A stretch of 64,000 nucleotides of DNA from Sandarakinorhabdus limnophila DSM 17366 (GTDB taxonomy: Bacteria > Pseudomonadota > Alphaproteobacteria > Sphingomonadales > Sphingomonadaceae). Below the pieces are notes generated by a model. That model did not search any database and had not been told where the DNA came from. It worked only from the letters and a program-made list of their open reading frames with translations. A program made the position numbers and the translations under genes. Below, one piece after another: positions 8,444 to 18,047 of this stretch. Within the stretch, counting starts at the first letter, position 1, and every line of letters starts with the position of its first letter. The stretch lies in the NCBI RefSeq assembly GCF_000420765.1, contig NZ_ATVO01000003.1, positions 372,001 through 436,000 of the forward strand, given 5' to 3'.

Positions 8444-8882
8444 GGCACACCGCCTTGGCACGGCCAATGGCGGCAACATCCGGCAGCAGTTCAACCGCCT
8501 CACGCGCATCCGCCAGATAGGCCGCGCGGGCCTCTGGCGCATGGCTGCCCACCGGCGCCCCGCAAATGGCCTGCACACCCAACACAGGGGAACGCCGCAG
8601 ATCGGTCACTGCCAGAACTTCTGATGGCGCCCGCGGCAGCGCGGCCGCCACTGCAGCGGTGAGCTGCTCGGCCTGCGTATCTTCGGCACCGCGGGCCAGT
8701 TCCGGCGCCATTGCGATCCAATCGGCGGCACCGTTGCGGATTGCCCCCATCACGCGGCCCCAGTCACCGCCAGCCACCAGATGGGCGACCGCCGGCTTGG
8801 GGCCATTGCGATCAACATCGGCCGCGAACAGGCTGGCCGAAAGGATGCCGACAAGCAGCAGCAGGGGGGAAAATGCAGTCAT
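8412..8882 (-). CDS. Small exported protein of unknown function
   Basis: A protein of 156 residues with the ATG at 8882, chosen because it gives a signal peptide (MTAFSPLLLLVGILSASLFA); a longer in-frame extension is basic and unlikely. The mature part is mostly helical, Ala-rich, with two cysteines (in QAICGAP and KAVCLKE) that could form a disulfide in the periplasm. No recognised domain. The 3' end overlaps the convergent transporter by 32 bases. It follows fabZ on the same strand after 47 bases, so it may be the last gene of the bamA block, in the place where lpxA would be in other proteobacteria. Confidence 0.7.
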   Translation of the reverse strand: MTAFSPLLLLVGILSASLFAADVDRNGPKPAVAHLVAGGDWGRVMGAIRNGAADWIAMAPELARGAEDTQAEQLTAAVAAALPRAPSEVLAVTDLRRSPVLGVQAICGAPVGSHAPEARAAYLADAREAVELLPDVAAIGRAKAVCLKELALAADR

Positions 8883-8929
8883 GTGATGAATATGGGCGTG
8901 ATGCCAGCTAGGTGCAATGGCGTCAGGCG

Positions 8930-9412
8930 TCAGGCAGCGGGCGGATCGGCGATCATCGCGGTGAAGCTGCATTCGGCCACCAGCTTGCCGTCCACTTCGG
9001 CGCGGCCAGTGAACTTGGCCACCCGGCCGCGATCCTGCACCACCTGCACCTTCAAGTGCAGCAGGCAGCCCGGTTCCACCGGGGTACGGAACTTGGCGTT
9101 CTCGATCGCCATGAAGAAGACGAGCTTGTCACCGCCAGCCGGATCCTTGGCGCGCGCGCCGTGGATGGCGAGCACACCGGCAGTTTGCGCCAGCGCTTCG
9201 ACGATCAGCACGCCTGGCATGATCGGCTTGGCCGGGAAATGTCCGGCAAAGAACGGCTCGTTGATGGTCACGGCCTTGATGCCGGTCGCGGATTGACCGG
9301 GGATCATGTCGATCACCCGGTCAACCAGCAGCATCGGAAACCGATGCGGCAGCAGCGCCATCACTGCCAGCACGTCAGCCGTGCTGGCAGTTTGAGGAAC
9401 GGTGTCGTTCAT
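8930..9412 (-). CDS. fabZ: 3-hydroxyacyl-[acyl-carrier-protein] dehydratase FabZ
   Basis: A protein of 160 residues; ATG at 9412 shares one base with the ompH stop (TGATG). It has the hotdog fold with [13 protein letters not shown] at the N-terminus and [23 protein letters not shown] (cited in two overlapping parts), where His58 and Glu72 are the catalytic pair. It dehydrates beta-hydroxyacyl-ACP in fatty-acid synthesis. In most proteobacteria lpxD lies between skp/ompH and fabZ and lpxA follows; neither is here, in keeping with a sphingomonad without lipid A. Confidence 0.95.
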   Translation of the reverse strand: MNDTVPQTASTADVLAVMALLPHRFPMLLVDRVIDMIPGQSATGIKAVTINEPFFAGHFPAKPIMPGVLIVEALAQTAGVLAIHGARAKDPAGGDKLVFFMAIENAKFRTPVEPGCLLHLKVQVVQDRGRVAKFTGRAEVDGKLVAECSFTAMIADPPAA

Positions 9413-10029
9413 CAACGGCGCGGCGGGGCCGCCGGAGCCGGAGCCGGAGCCGGAGCGGCAGGCGCAGTGCCAACCGGAGCGGCCGGCGGCGTGATCGACA
9501 CCTTCGGCAGTGCCTTGTCGAGACGGGCGACCACATCGGCGGTGATATCGATGGCAGCGGCGTGCTGGATGGTCACCTGCTCGTCAACGGCGATGTTGGC
9601 GCCGCGTTCGCGCATGATCAGGCTGATGATCGGCTGGGCGCCATCATTGATCTGCTTGACGACCCATTGTTCGGACGCCTGGATTTCCTGCTGGCGGCGC
9701 TGCAGTTCCTGATCGGCCTGACCGCGACGCGTATCGAAATCCCGCACCTTGGCCTGCCAGGCCTGGACGGCGGCAGGAGCGGCGGCCTGAGCCGGCTGGG
9801 TGTCACGCAGCGTCTTTTCTTCGGCAGCCAGGCTGGTGCGCAGCTGGCTCAGACGGGCGTTGAGCGCATCGGCCTTCGGCTTCAGTTCGGTCTGCGCGGC
9901 CTTGGCAGCGGCAGAGGTGGCGATCATTTCCTGGCGGTCAACCGTGACGATCACGGCGGCCGGCAGCTGCTGCGCCAGAACCGGGGCGGAAACACTGGCC
10001 AGCGCCAGTGCAATCAGAATCTTCTTCAT
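9412..10029 (-). CDS. OmpH/Skp-family periplasmic chaperone
   Basis: A protein of 205 residues with a signal peptide ([20 protein letters not shown]). The mature region starts with a short strand ([11 protein letters not shown]), then long coiled-coil helices (about 45-135) rich in Lys, Glu, Gln and Ala, as in Skp, which holds unfolded outer-membrane proteins on their way to BamA. The C-terminus is a Pro-Ala tail of about 25 residues coded by a short DNA repeat. It lies immediately after bamA, sharing one base with its stop region, and before fabZ. It is longer than E. coli Skp mainly through the tail. Confidence 0.9.
   Translation of the reverse strand: MKKILIALALASVSAPVLAQQLPAAVIVTVDRQEMIATSAAAKAAQTELKPKADALNARLSQLRTSLAAEEKTLRDTQPAQAAAPAAVQAWQAKVRDFDTRRGQADQELQRRQQEIQASEQWVVKQINDGAQPIISLIMRERGANIAVDEQVTIQHAAAIDITADVVARLDKALPKVSITPPAAPVGTAPAAPAPAPAPAAPPRR
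9431..9454. repeat. Hexanucleotide repeat in the ompH 3' end
   Basis: Four tandem copies of GCCGGA (24 bases, plus-strand reading) encode the alternating Pro-Ala tail of the OmpH-like chaperone. Such a tract could change length by slippage without shifting frame. Confidence 0.8.
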
Positions 10030-12647
10030 CAGAATGCAGTCCCTACGTTGAATTGGAAAAGTTGCGGATCATCGCCCGGCTGTTTCACCAAGGCCTTGGC
10101 AAGGTCGAACCGGAACGGGCCGAACGGCGAGTTCCAGTTGACCCCGATACCCACCGAAACGCGCGGTTTCGGTGTATTCCCGAGGAATTCTTCGACAAAG
10201 CCCGCCGAGAAGCCATCGTTGGGCAAACAGGGTGCCGTCTGGCCGGGCACACGCGGCGCGGCGGCAGTCGGACCATCCTGACAGGTGAGCGTGGGCGATT
10301 TCAGGCTCCACAGCGCGCCGACATCGGCAAAGATCGACGGGCGGATGCCCAGTTCGTTGCCGGCCGAACCCAGCGGAATGCGGATTTCAGCTCGGGCCAG
10401 ATAATAAGCCCGGCCGCCCAGCGAATCGTCCAGCGCCTGGCGGCGATCCTGCACCACGGAGCCATCCAGACCGAGCGGACGGCGCAGCACGCGCGGGCCG
10501 ATGCCGCGGATGTTGAAGCCGCGGAACTGCGGCTGGCCCAGGAAGAAGCGGTTAGTCAGGATCACGTCCTGTCCGCCATAACCGAAGGCATAGCCGCCTT
10601 CCGCGCCCAGGTTCAGCACGAATCCGGTGCCGAACAACGGGGTGAAATAATCATAATTGGCACGTGTGGTGACGAACTTGATGCCAATGGGAATGCCGGC
10701 GACATCCTGGCTGAAGGTGAAACGCTGGCCGGCCGATGGCAGGCGCACGTTGTTCAGGCTGTTGTAGATGATCGAATAGCCCAGCGTGGACACCGTGCGG
10801 TTACCCAACTGTTCGCACAGGAAGCGGCCGGCACGCAGCGGATCGCAGACGCCGTTGGAGAAGAAGATGGCTTGATCCAGGCCAATTTCTTCACGGGAAA
10901 GCCCATAGCGCAGCGACGCCGCCCAGAATTCGGTGATCGAAAAGCCGGTGCGGACCTGGAAGCCGGTCGAAACCTGCGTGTAGGTGGTGTCGCGCGTGTT
11001 GTTGCCGGTAAAGCGGAACGAGCGGAAATCGCGGCGGAACACGTCCAAGCCCAGGGCGAGGTTGCGGCCACCAAGATAGGGCTCGGTAAAGCCGGCCTCC
11101 ACCGAACGTGCGAAGCTGGAGATATTGCCCGACAGGCGCAGTTCCTGGCCACGGCCGCGGAAGTTGCGCTGGCGCACGCTGGCCGAGAAGATAAAGCGTT
11201 CGATCGACGAGAAGCCGGCCGACAGTTGCAGTTCGCCGGTGGGCCGTTCCTGGATATTGGCTTCCAGCACGATGCGATCCGGCGTGGTGCCGGGCTTCTG
11301 CTCGATGTCCAGCTTGTCCTGGAAGAAGCCAAGGCCAAGCAGGCGATCCTTGGAGCGTTTCACCTTGATCGAGTTGAAGGCATCCCCTTCGGCCAGGCGG
11401 AATTCGCGGCGGATAACATTGTCGTGCGTGATGGTGTTGCCGTTGATCGACACTCGTTCGACATAGACGCGCGGCACCTCCCCGATCTGGAAGGTGACGT
11501 TCATCGTCAGGTCTTCCTTGTTGCGGTCGAACTGCGGGCGCACATCGGCAAAGGCATAGCCCAGAAGACCGGCGGTTTCCGACAGGCTTTCGACCGTATT
11601 TTCAATGGCCTGCGCGTTGTACCAATCACCTTCCTTCATGCGGATGATCGGGCGGAATTCCTTGGGCTTGATGTCGCGCAGCTGGCTTTCCAGCTCGATC
11701 TTGCCGAACTTGTAGCGCTCACCCTCTTCCACGACATAGGTGACAATGAAGTCCTTCTTGTCGGGCGTGAGCTCGGCCACGACAGAGGCGACGCGGAAAT
11801 CGGCATAGCCTTCGGTCAGATAATATTGCCGCAATTTCTGCTGGTCGTAGGCCAGACGATCGGGATCATAGGTGTCGTTGGAGGTGAAGAAGCGCCAGGT
11901 GCGGGACTGTTTGGAAGCCATCTGCTTCCTGATCGCGCCTTCCTTGAACTTGGAATTGCCCAGGATGTTGATCTGGCGGATCTTGGATTTCGGGCCTTCG
12001 CTGATCTCGAAGATCACATCGACGCGGTTCTGTTCGAGCTGCACAATCTTGGGCTCGACACTGGCGGCAAAGCGGCCGCCGCGGCGATAGAGTTCAAGAA
12101 TGCGGCCCAGATCGGCGCGGGTTTTCGATCGGGTGAAGATCTGGCGCGGCGCGAGGCGGATTTCCTCGCGGATCTTCTCTTCCTTCACCCGCTTGGCGCC
12201 TTCGATGATGATCCGGTTGATCACCGGATTTTCCTTCACCTCGACGATGAGCGCGCCATTGTCGTCGCGGATGGTGGCATCGGAAAACAGTTCGGAGGCA
12301 TAGAGCGCCTTGAGCGCGGTATCGAGCGCATCACGATCATAGCGATCGCCAATGGCAAGGTTGAGGTAGGAGCGGACCGTTTCCGGTTCCAGACGCTCGG
12401 TGCCGCGCACGACAACGCTGCGCACGATGCCGGCATTGGCGGCAGTGGCCGGCAGCGCGGACTGGTTACGGGATTCCGACGCGCGCGCTTCGGCTTCAGC
12501 CGATGGACGCGCAGGTTCAGCCGCAGGCGGGCGCGGGCGCTGCTGAGCGACTGCCGGAGCCGCCAGCGCCGTCGAGACCAGAAGCGCCGCAAGCGGGCGC
12601 CGCCACCCTGCAGCCGCACCAGCGTCGCGAACAAAATTGGCTTCCAT
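10029..12647 (-). CDS. bamA: Outer membrane protein assembly factor BamA
   Basis: A protein of 872 residues from ATG 12647, chosen because it places a signal peptide (residues 15-35, ending APAVAQQ) close to the N-terminus; an earlier ATG at 12743 overlaps the rseP stop but would add 32 residues ahead of it. Five POTRA domains (about 65-420) begin with SVVVRGTERLEPETVRSYL. The Omp85 barrel follows, with FRGFNIRGIGPR as the conserved loop-6 RGF element, and the chain ends in Phe (FNVGTAF), the usual C-terminal signal. It inserts beta-barrel proteins into the outer membrane. It lies in the conserved order rseP-bamA-ompH. Confidence 0.96.
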   Translation of the reverse strand: MEANFVRDAGAAAGWRRPLAALLVSTALAAPAVAQQRPRPPAAEPARPSAEAEARASESRNQSALPATAANAGIVRSVVVRGTERLEPETVRSYLNLAIGDRYDRDALDTALKALYASELFSDATIRDDNGALIVEVKENPVINRIIIEGAKRVKEEKIREEIRLAPRQIFTRSKTRADLGRILELYRRGGRFAASVEPKIVQLEQNRVDVIFEISEGPKSKIRQINILGNSKFKEGAIRKQMASKQSRTWRFFTSNDTYDPDRLAYDQQKLRQYYLTEGYADFRVASVVAELTPDKKDFIVTYVVEEGERYKFGKIELESQLRDIKPKEFRPIIRMKEGDWYNAQAIENTVESLSETAGLLGYAFADVRPQFDRNKEDLTMNVTFQIGEVPRVYVERVSINGNTITHDNVIRREFRLAEGDAFNSIKVKRSKDRLLGLGFFQDKLDIEQKPGTTPDRIVLEANIQERPTGELQLSAGFSSIERFIFSASVRQRNFRGRGQELRLSGNISSFARSVEAGFTEPYLGGRNLALGLDVFRRDFRSFRFTGNNTRDTTYTQVSTGFQVRTGFSITEFWAASLRYGLSREEIGLDQAIFFSNGVCDPLRAGRFLCEQLGNRTVSTLGYSIIYNSLNNVRLPSAGQRFTFSQDVAGIPIGIKFVTTRANYDYFTPLFGTGFVLNLGAEGGYAFGYGGQDVILTNRFFLGQPQFRGFNIRGIGPRVLRRPLGLDGSVVQDRRQALDDSLGGRAYYLARAEIRIPLGSAGNELGIRPSIFADVGALWSLKSPTLTCQDGPTAAAPRVPGQTAPCLPNDGFSAGFVEEFLGNTPKPRVSVGIGVNWNSPFGPFRFDLAKALVKQPGDDPQLFQFNVGTAF

Positions 12648-12739
12648 CAACCCCACCAACCTACCACCATTCAGCCCTGCGGCTCGCCGGTTGATCCCGC
12701 GATGCCAGAAACTACTCACAGCCAGACGAGCGGACCCTG

Positions 12740-13888
12740 TCATCCCAACAAGTTCGCCAGACGGTTCAACAGGCCGACACTAATCATGTCGTGCCAGGTC
12801 AGCACCGCCATCAGCGACATCAGCGCGGCAAAGCCCGACATGAAGGCCCATTGCTGCACCTTTTCCGCCATCGGCTGCCGCCGCACCGCCTCGATGCCGT
12901 AGAGCAGAAGATGGCCGCCGTCCAGCATCGGGATGGGCAGCAGATTGATGAAACCAAGGTTGATCGAGAAGAAGGCCATGAACGCCACCGCCGAAAGCAG
13001 ACCCAAGCTGGCCTGCTGGCCGGCGATCTGCGCAGTCTTCACCGGACCGCCCATTTCGGTGATGGCGCGCTCACCCACAACCACCTGGCGCAGGGTGCGC
13101 CCGATCGTCTGGGTGATGCTCCACGTGTCGATCACCGCCAGGCGAAGCGCATCGGGCACGCCAACCTGCTGCACCACTTCCGCCGGCCGCAGGATGCCCA
13201 GGCGAGGATGGCGCGAGACATTGCCGAAACGATCCTTGGTTTCGACCATGTTCGGCGTCACCACGATGCGGCGCTGCGCCGTGCCGCGCTGCACCAGCAA
13301 TTCCACCCGGTTGCCGGTACCAGTGACGATCTCGGCCGTGATATCCTCGAACCGCTCGACGGCCTTGCCGTCAACGGAAAGGATGCGATCCCCAACCGCC
13401 ACGCCGGCGCGCTCGGCGGCACTGCCCGGCATCACGCGCTCCACCACCGGCGGCGAGGCCTGATGGCCCAGCGCCAGATTGAAGCCGGCCAGAATCAGGA
13501 TCGCAAACAGGAAATTGATCGCCGGCCCGGCTGCCACGATAACGGCGCGCTGCCACAGCGGCAGGAAGGCAAACAGGCCGCGGCGATCCTTTTCGGGTAG
13601 CGACAGGATGGCCGGATCAACCTGGCTGGCCTCGTTCATGTCGCCGACGAACTTCACATAGCCGCCGAGCGGGATGGCATTGATCTTCCAGCGCACACCG
13701 CGCCTGTCGGTCCAGCCCAGCAATTCGCGGCCAAAACCAACGCCAAACGCCTCAATCTTGGCGCCAAACAGACGGCCGGCGAGATAATGGCCGCCTTCAT
13801 GCACCACCACCAGCACGGCGATCATCGCAATGAAGCTTGCCAGCGTGAAAATCAGGCCGGGTTGCGGCAGGAAAGCGAGTTCGCTCAT
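12740..13888 (-). CDS. rseP: RIP-type zinc metalloprotease RseP
   Basis: A protein of 382 residues, inner-membrane site-2 protease. HEGGH (His30, Glu31, His34) in the first membrane helix is the zinc/catalytic motif, a PDZ domain (about 130-210, VMPGSAAERAGVAVGDRIL) sits in the periplasm, and NLLPIPMLDGGHLL in a later helix supplies the third zinc ligand. Four membrane segments are apparent. RseP cleaves membrane-bound anti-sigma factors and leftover signal peptides. Start and stop overlap dxr by 4 bases and the first possible bamA ATG by 4 bases. Confidence 0.95.
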   Translation of the reverse strand: MSELAFLPQPGLIFTLASFIAMIAVLVVVHEGGHYLAGRLFGAKIEAFGVGFGRELLGWTDRRGVRWKINAIPLGGYVKFVGDMNEASQVDPAILSLPEKDRRGLFAFLPLWQRAVIVAAGPAINFLFAILILAGFNLALGHQASPPVVERVMPGSAAERAGVAVGDRILSVDGKAVERFEDITAEIVTGTGNRVELLVQRGTAQRRIVVTPNMVETKDRFGNVSRHPRLGILRPAEVVQQVGVPDALRLAVIDTWSITQTIGRTLRQVVVGERAITEMGGPVKTAQIAGQQASLGLLSAVAFMAFFSINLGFINLLPIPMLDGGHLLLYGIEAVRRQPMAEKVQQWAFMSGFAALMSLMAVLTWHDMISVGLLNRLANLLG

Positions 13889-15045
13889 GCTGCGCGCTTC
13901 GCCACCAGGGCACGGGCGGTCCGGCGGGCGGCAGCGTCAATCGCCATCACCTCTTCCAACGTCGCCACCGGGCCCGAAGCCACCATGTTCAATGTTTCTG
14001 ACACGATGGCGTCGATATCAAGGAACCCGGCTTGCCCGGCGATGAACGCCGCAACAGCAATTTCGTTGGCCGCGTTCAGGATGCACGGCGCACTGCCACC
14101 GGCACGCATCGCCGCCCACGCCAGCGCCAGGCAGGGAAAACGTTCCAGATCAGGCTTTTCGAACGACAGGTTCGCAATCGCTGCAAGGTCGAGCCGCGCG
14201 GCCGGGGTGGCGATGCGTTCCGGCCAGCCCATCGCATAGGCAATCGGAATCCGCATGTCAGGGCTGCCCAGCTGCGCCAGCACGCTGCCATCGACATATT
14301 CGACCATGGAATGAATGACCGATTGCGGATGCACGATCACGTCCAACCGCTCCACATCAACCGGGAACAGTTGCGCGGCCTCGATCAGTTCCAGGCCCTT
14401 GTTCATCAGGGTCGCCGAATCGATGCTGATCTTGGCGCCCATGCTCCAGGTCGGATGCTTGCAGGCATCAGCCACAGAAACACCGCGCATCTCGTCACGG
14501 CTTCTGGTGCGGAACGGCCCCCCGCTGGCGGTGAGGATGACACGTTCCACCTGTGCCGGATCGTCGTGCGGAAACACCTGGAAAATCGCATTATGCTCGC
14601 TGTCCACCGGCAGCAGCGTGGCGCCGTGCGCGGCGGCGGCGGCGGTGACGACCGGGCCGGCACAAACCAGCGTTTCCTTGTTGGCAATGCCGATCTGCGC
14701 CCCGCGCTTCACCGCGGCCATCGTTGGCGGCAGGCCGGCGGCGCCCACGATGGCGGTAATAACGATCTCGGCATCGCGGGCGGCAGCGTCGACCAGCGCG
14801 CTTTCCCCGGCACCGCTTGCAATGCCGGTGCCCGCCAGCGCGTCTTTCAGCGCCGCGCCCTTCGCGCCGTCGGCAATCGCCACAAAGCGTGCGCCACAGG
14901 CCTTTGCCGCAGTCACCAGCCCGGCCACATCGCTGCCGGCGGTAAGCGCCTCCACCTGCCAGCGGCCAGGATTGCGCGCCACCAGATCAAGCGTCTGGCT
15001 GCCCACCGAACCAGTCGCGCCCAAGATGGTCAAACTGCGCGTCAT
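13885..15045 (-). CDS. dxr: 1-deoxy-D-xylulose 5-phosphate reductoisomerase
   Basis: A protein of 386 residues. ATG at 15045 gives MTRSLTILGATGSVGSQTLD, the NADPH-binding start of the family, and overlaps the cdsA stop by 4 bases; a GTG/TTG start slightly upstream is unnecessary. Recognisable elements are NKETLVCAGP, LLPVDSEHNAIFQVF (metal-binding Asp and Glu) and TASGGPFR, followed by HPTWSMGAKISIDSATLMNK (substrate loop). It makes methylerythritol phosphate, the second step of the MEP isoprenoid pathway in the cytosol. The neighbouring uppS uses the pathway's products. Confidence 0.96.
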   Translation of the reverse strand: MTRSLTILGATGSVGSQTLDLVARNPGRWQVEALTAGSDVAGLVTAAKACGARFVAIADGAKGAALKDALAGTGIASGAGESALVDAAARDAEIVITAIVGAAGLPPTMAAVKRGAQIGIANKETLVCAGPVVTAAAAAHGATLLPVDSEHNAIFQVFPHDDPAQVERVILTASGGPFRTRSRDEMRGVSVADACKHPTWSMGAKISIDSATLMNKGLELIEAAQLFPVDVERLDVIVHPQSVIHSMVEYVDGSVLAQLGSPDMRIPIAYAMGWPERIATPAARLDLAAIANLSFEKPDLERFPCLALAWAAMRAGGSAPCILNAANEIAVAAFIAGQAGFLDIDAIVSETLNMVASGPVATLEEVMAIDAAARRTARALVAKRAA

Positions 15046-15857
15046 CCCGCCCACCCGGTCATGGCAAAGGCCCCAGCCCCGGCAACGGCCGCCGGCACAA
15101 GGCCATCGAGGCGGTCCATCACGCCGCCGTGGCCGGGCAGCAGCGTGCCGCTGTCCTTCACGCCAGCCCGGCGCTTCAGCCCGCTTTCATACAGATCACC
15201 CAGGATGGACAGCACCGCCAGCGGCAACGCCAGCACGGCGAGCCGGCCAATCCCCGCCAGATTGGCATGGCCCGGCCACAGTATCGCCAGCGCAGCGGCG
15301 ACCAGCAGGGAACCCGCCAAGCCGCCCGCCGCGCCACTCCAGGTCTTGTTGGGGCTGATCGCCGGCGCCAGTTTCGGGCCACCCACCGCGCGGCCGGTGA
15401 AATAGGCGGCGATATCAGCGCCCCACACCACGGCCATCACGAACAGCGTCGCAAAGAAGCCCCACGGCGTCGCGCGCAGCCAGATCAACGCCACCGCCGG
15501 CAGCCCGCAATAGAGCAGCCCCAGCATCATCGGCCGGCCCAGCCCTTTCTGCATCCGCGCCGCGAACAGGCCGAGCAGTCCGGCACCGCCACCCAGCAGC
15601 ATCAGCGCTTCATTCGGATTGCCCATAACGGCCACAATCCACACCACCAGGCCCAGCACTGCCAGCCCCAGGCGGCGCAGCAGCAGCGGCAGCCGGTGCA
15701 TCGCCGTCCATTCGGTAAACATCACCAGCACGGCAGCGGCGGCCAGAACCGCAAAGGCCGGCCCGCCCAGCCATAGCGCGGCAATCGCCACGGCCACCAG
15801 CACGACACCGGTCACCACGCGCTGGCCAAGCTGGCTGCCGCCCCCCTGCACAACCAT
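15042..15857 (-). CDS. cdsA: Phosphatidate cytidylyltransferase
   Basis: A protein of 271 residues from ATG 15857, two bases after the uppS stop. It has about seven membrane helices and the CDP-diglyceride synthase signature near the C-terminus, YESGLKRRAGVKDSGTLLPG followed by HGGVMDRLDG, where the acidic residues bind metal. It converts phosphatidic acid and CTP to CDP-diacylglycerol for phospholipid synthesis. It is part of the coupled frr-uppS-cdsA-dxr-rseP series. Confidence 0.94.
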   Translation of the reverse strand: MVVQGGGSQLGQRVVTGVVLVAVAIAALWLGGPAFAVLAAAAVLVMFTEWTAMHRLPLLLRRLGLAVLGLVVWIVAVMGNPNEALMLLGGGAGLLGLFAARMQKGLGRPMMLGLLYCGLPAVALIWLRATPWGFFATLFVMAVVWGADIAAYFTGRAVGGPKLAPAISPNKTWSGAAGGLAGSLLVAAALAILWPGHANLAGIGRLAVLALPLAVLSILGDLYESGLKRRAGVKDSGTLLPGHGGVMDRLDGLVPAAVAGAGAFAMTGWAG

Positions 15858-15859
15858 GC

Positions 15860-16594
15860 TCAACGCCCCCCGAAACGGCGTTCGCGGCGGGAAAATTCGT
15901 CCAGCGCCGTTGCCAGCGCCGGGCCATCGAAATCAGGCCACAGCGTTTCGGTCACCAGAAATTCGGCATAGGCCGTCTGCCAGAGCAGAAAGTTCGAAAG
16001 GCGCAGTTCGCCCGACGTACGCAGCACGGCATCAGGCGGCGGCAGACCCGCTGTATCAAGCCGGGCTTCCAGCATCTCGGCGGTGATGTCGTCCGGCACA
16101 ATCAGGCCGGCTGCTGCATCGGTAGCCAGCGCGCGGGCCGCCCGCACGATCTCCCCCTGCCCGCCATAATTCAGCGCCATGATCAGCCGCAGCCCGGTGT
16201 TGGCGCTGGTCCTATCGCGTGCGGCGGCGAGCAGGCGCACCAGATCCGGCTTCAGCGCCTGCCAGTCCCCGATGAAATCGAGGCGGACACCGTTCTTGTG
16301 AAGCGTGTCGATCTCGTTCTTCACATAATGGTGCAACAGACCCATCAGGTCGCTCACCTCATCAGCCGGACGCTTCCAGTTCTCGCTGGAAAAGGCGTAA
16401 AGCGTCAGCATTTCCAGCCCAAGGCCGGGTGCGGCTTCGACCACGCGGCGCACCGCTTCCACCCCTTCGCGGTGGCCAGCAATGCGCGGCAGCCGCTTGG
16501 CCTTTGCCCAACGGCCATTGCCATCCATGATGATGGCAAGATGCCGGCAGCCGCCGGCCGCGCCATCCCCCACCGAGGCGGCAACTAAGGTCAC
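15860..16594 (-). CDS. uppS: Undecaprenyl diphosphate synthase (cis-prenyltransferase)
   Basis: A protein of 244 residues starting at GTG overlapping the frr stop by 4 bases. [19 protein letters not shown] holds the catalytic Asp24 and the diphosphate-binding loop; [14 protein letters not shown] and [18 protein letters not shown] are the other conserved regions. It builds the C55 lipid carrier for peptidoglycan and surface polysaccharide from IPP and FPP. The C-terminus ends in a basic stretch ([11 protein letters not shown]), common in the family. Confidence 0.96.
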   Translation of the reverse strand: MTLVAASVGDGAAGGCRHLAIIMDGNGRWAKAKRLPRIAGHREGVEAVRRVVEAAPGLGLEMLTLYAFSSENWKRPADEVSDLMGLLHHYVKNEIDTLHKNGVRLDFIGDWQALKPDLVRLLAAARDRTSANTGLRLIMALNYGGQGEIVRAARALATDAAAGLIVPDDITAEMLEARLDTAGLPPPDAVLRTSGELRLSNFLLWQTAYAEFLVTETLWPDFDGPALATALDEFSRRERRFGGR

Positions 16595-17160
16595 TTGCCG
16601 AGGATTTCCTTTTCCTTGGCGGCCACGGTCGTATCGATGTCGGTCATCGCCTTGTCGGTGATCTTCTGCACATCGGCCTCAAGGCGCTTCTGCTCGTCCT
16701 GGCTGATCTTGCCCTTCTTTTCGGCGGCCTTCAGCGCTTCCATGCCGTCCCGGCGCACGTTGCGGGCGGCAATCTTGGCCTTTTCGGCATAGGAGCCGGC
16801 CAGCTTGACCATTTCCTTGCGGCGCTCCTCGGTCATGTCCGGGATCGGCAGGCGCAGGGTCTGACCATCTGTGATGGGATTGAGGCCCAGGCCGGCGGAG
16901 CGGATGGCCTTTTCCACCGGGGTCACGTTGGATTTATCCCACACCTGCACGCTCAGCATGCGTGGTTCCGGCACCGTAACGGTGGCGACCTGGCTCAGCG
17001 GCATCGCGGAGCCATAGACTTCCACATGCACGGTATCGAGCAGGCTGGTGTTGGCCCGGCCGGTGCGCAAGCTACCCAGATCATGCTTCAGCGCATCCAC
17101 GGCGCCGGCGGTGCGGCGTTCCAGATCGGCCTTGAACGGGCCGGGTTCGAATTCAGCCAT
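16591..17160 (-). CDS. frr: Ribosome recycling factor
   Basis: A protein of 189 residues, the usual length. The long three-helix bundle contains [15 protein letters not shown] near the N-terminus and the small beta domain [17 protein letters not shown], with [17 protein letters not shown] and [12 protein letters not shown] following. With EF-G it splits post-termination ribosomes. Its start overlaps the pyrH stop by 8 bases, so translation is coupled. Confidence 0.97.
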   Translation of the reverse strand: MAEFEPGPFKADLERRTAGAVDALKHDLGSLRTGRANTSLLDTVHVEVYGSAMPLSQVATVTVPEPRMLSVQVWDKSNVTPVEKAIRSAGLGLNPITDGQTLRLPIPDMTEERRKEMVKLAGSYAEKAKIAARNVRRDGMEALKAAEKKGKISQDEQKRLEADVQKITDKAMTDIDTTVAAKEKEILGK

Positions 17161-17875
17161 TGGCGTCTCCTGTCACTGTCGTCGAAATGCCCTCACCGTT
17201 CAGCACGGCAAGCAGGGCGCCGGGTTCGCGGATGTTGAACACGATGATGGGAATATCATTGTCGCGGCACATGGAAACCGCGCTGGCATCCATCACCTTC
17301 AGATTGTCGGCCAATACCTTGGAATAGCTGACCGTGTCATAGCGGCGGGCGCCCGGCACCTGCTTGGGATCGGCATCATAAACGCCATCAACGCTGGTGC
17401 CCTTGAACAGCGCATCGCAGTTCATTTCGGCGGCACGCAAGGCGGCGCCGGTGTCGGTCGTGAAGAACGGGTTGCCGGTGCCGGCGGCGAAAATCACCAC
17501 GCGGCCCTTTTCCAGATGGCGCTCGGCGCGGCGGCGGATGTAAGGCTCGCACACGCTCGGCATCGGGATGGCCGACTGCACGCGGGTGACGACGCCGATA
17601 TTTTCCAGCGCATTCTGCATGGCCAGCGCGTTCATCACGGTCGCCAGCATGCCCATGTAATCGGCGCTGCCGCGATCAAATCCCTTGGCGGCTGCCGCCA
17701 GCCCGCGGAAGATATTGCCGCCGCCGACCACCAGGCACGTTTCAATGCCGGTATCATGCACCGTTTTCACTTCGCCGGCGATGCGAGCGGCCTGATCGGG
17801 ATCGATGCCATAGGCGCCCTGCCCCATCAGCACTTCGCCGGACAGTTTCAGGAGAATGCGCTTGAAGGCGGGCAT
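17153..17875 (-). CDS. pyrH: Uridylate kinase
   Basis: A protein of 240 residues of the amino-acid kinase fold. [12 protein letters not shown] is the N-terminal phosphate loop, [12 protein letters not shown] the UMP site, and [20 protein letters not shown] the ATP/allosteric region; [17 protein letters not shown] is the usual C-terminal strand. It phosphorylates UMP to UDP with ATP. It follows tsf after a terminator and a 172-base gap with its own candidate promoter, so it can be expressed separately from rpsB-tsf. Confidence 0.96.
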   Translation of the reverse strand: MPAFKRILLKLSGEVLMGQGAYGIDPDQAARIAGEVKTVHDTGIETCLVVGGGNIFRGLAAAAKGFDRGSADYMGMLATVMNALAMQNALENIGVVTRVQSAIPMPSVCEPYIRRRAERHLEKGRVVIFAAGTGNPFFTTDTGAALRAAEMNCDALFKGTSVDGVYDADPKQVPGARRYDTVSYSKVLADNLKVMDASAVSMCRDNDIPIIVFNIREPGALLAVLNGEGISTTVTGDANG

Positions 17876-17908
17876 GGGGCGGCGATCACTCTGTGTCAGG
17901 ACGATAGG

Positions 17909-17937
17909 TCACTAGCGGTGCTTGATCGCGCTGCCAA
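17909..17937 (-). promoter_or_regulatory. Candidate promoter of pyrH
   Basis: TTGGCA (17937-17932), 17 bases, TAGTGA (17914-17909), 34 bases before the pyrH start and downstream of the tsf terminator. The -10 is weak by E. coli standards but fits the TA(A/G)NNN pattern seen at other promoters here. Confidence 0.4.
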
Positions 17938-17994
17938 GCGGCGCGCACGGAAAAAGCGTGGACAAGCCAAGATGGGCGCTGCCGAAACGGGCAA

Positions 17995-18030
17995 CAAAAA
18001 GGGCAGACCGACAATGATCGGCCTGCCCTT
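17995..18030 (-). terminator. Intrinsic terminator after tsf
   Basis: On the minus strand AAGGGCAG (18030-18023) pairs with 18006-17999, extended by a G-U pair and 4 more pairs around a 6-base loop, and is followed by TTTTTGTT. It begins 17 bases after the tsf stop. Confidence 0.85.
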
Positions 18031-18047
18031 CCTGTTTTCAACCTTGC

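Noticed and set aside
12648-12743. Alternative bamA start at 12743 overlapping the rseP stop
   Set aside because: It would put about 45 residues ahead of the signal peptide core; the start at 12647 gives a normal signal peptide.
10008-12902. 964-codon plus-strand open frame opposite bamA
   Set aside because: It is a mirror of bamA in a high-GC gene: no recognisable domain, composition rich in Arg, His, Gln and Ala, and the minus strand encodes a full BamA.
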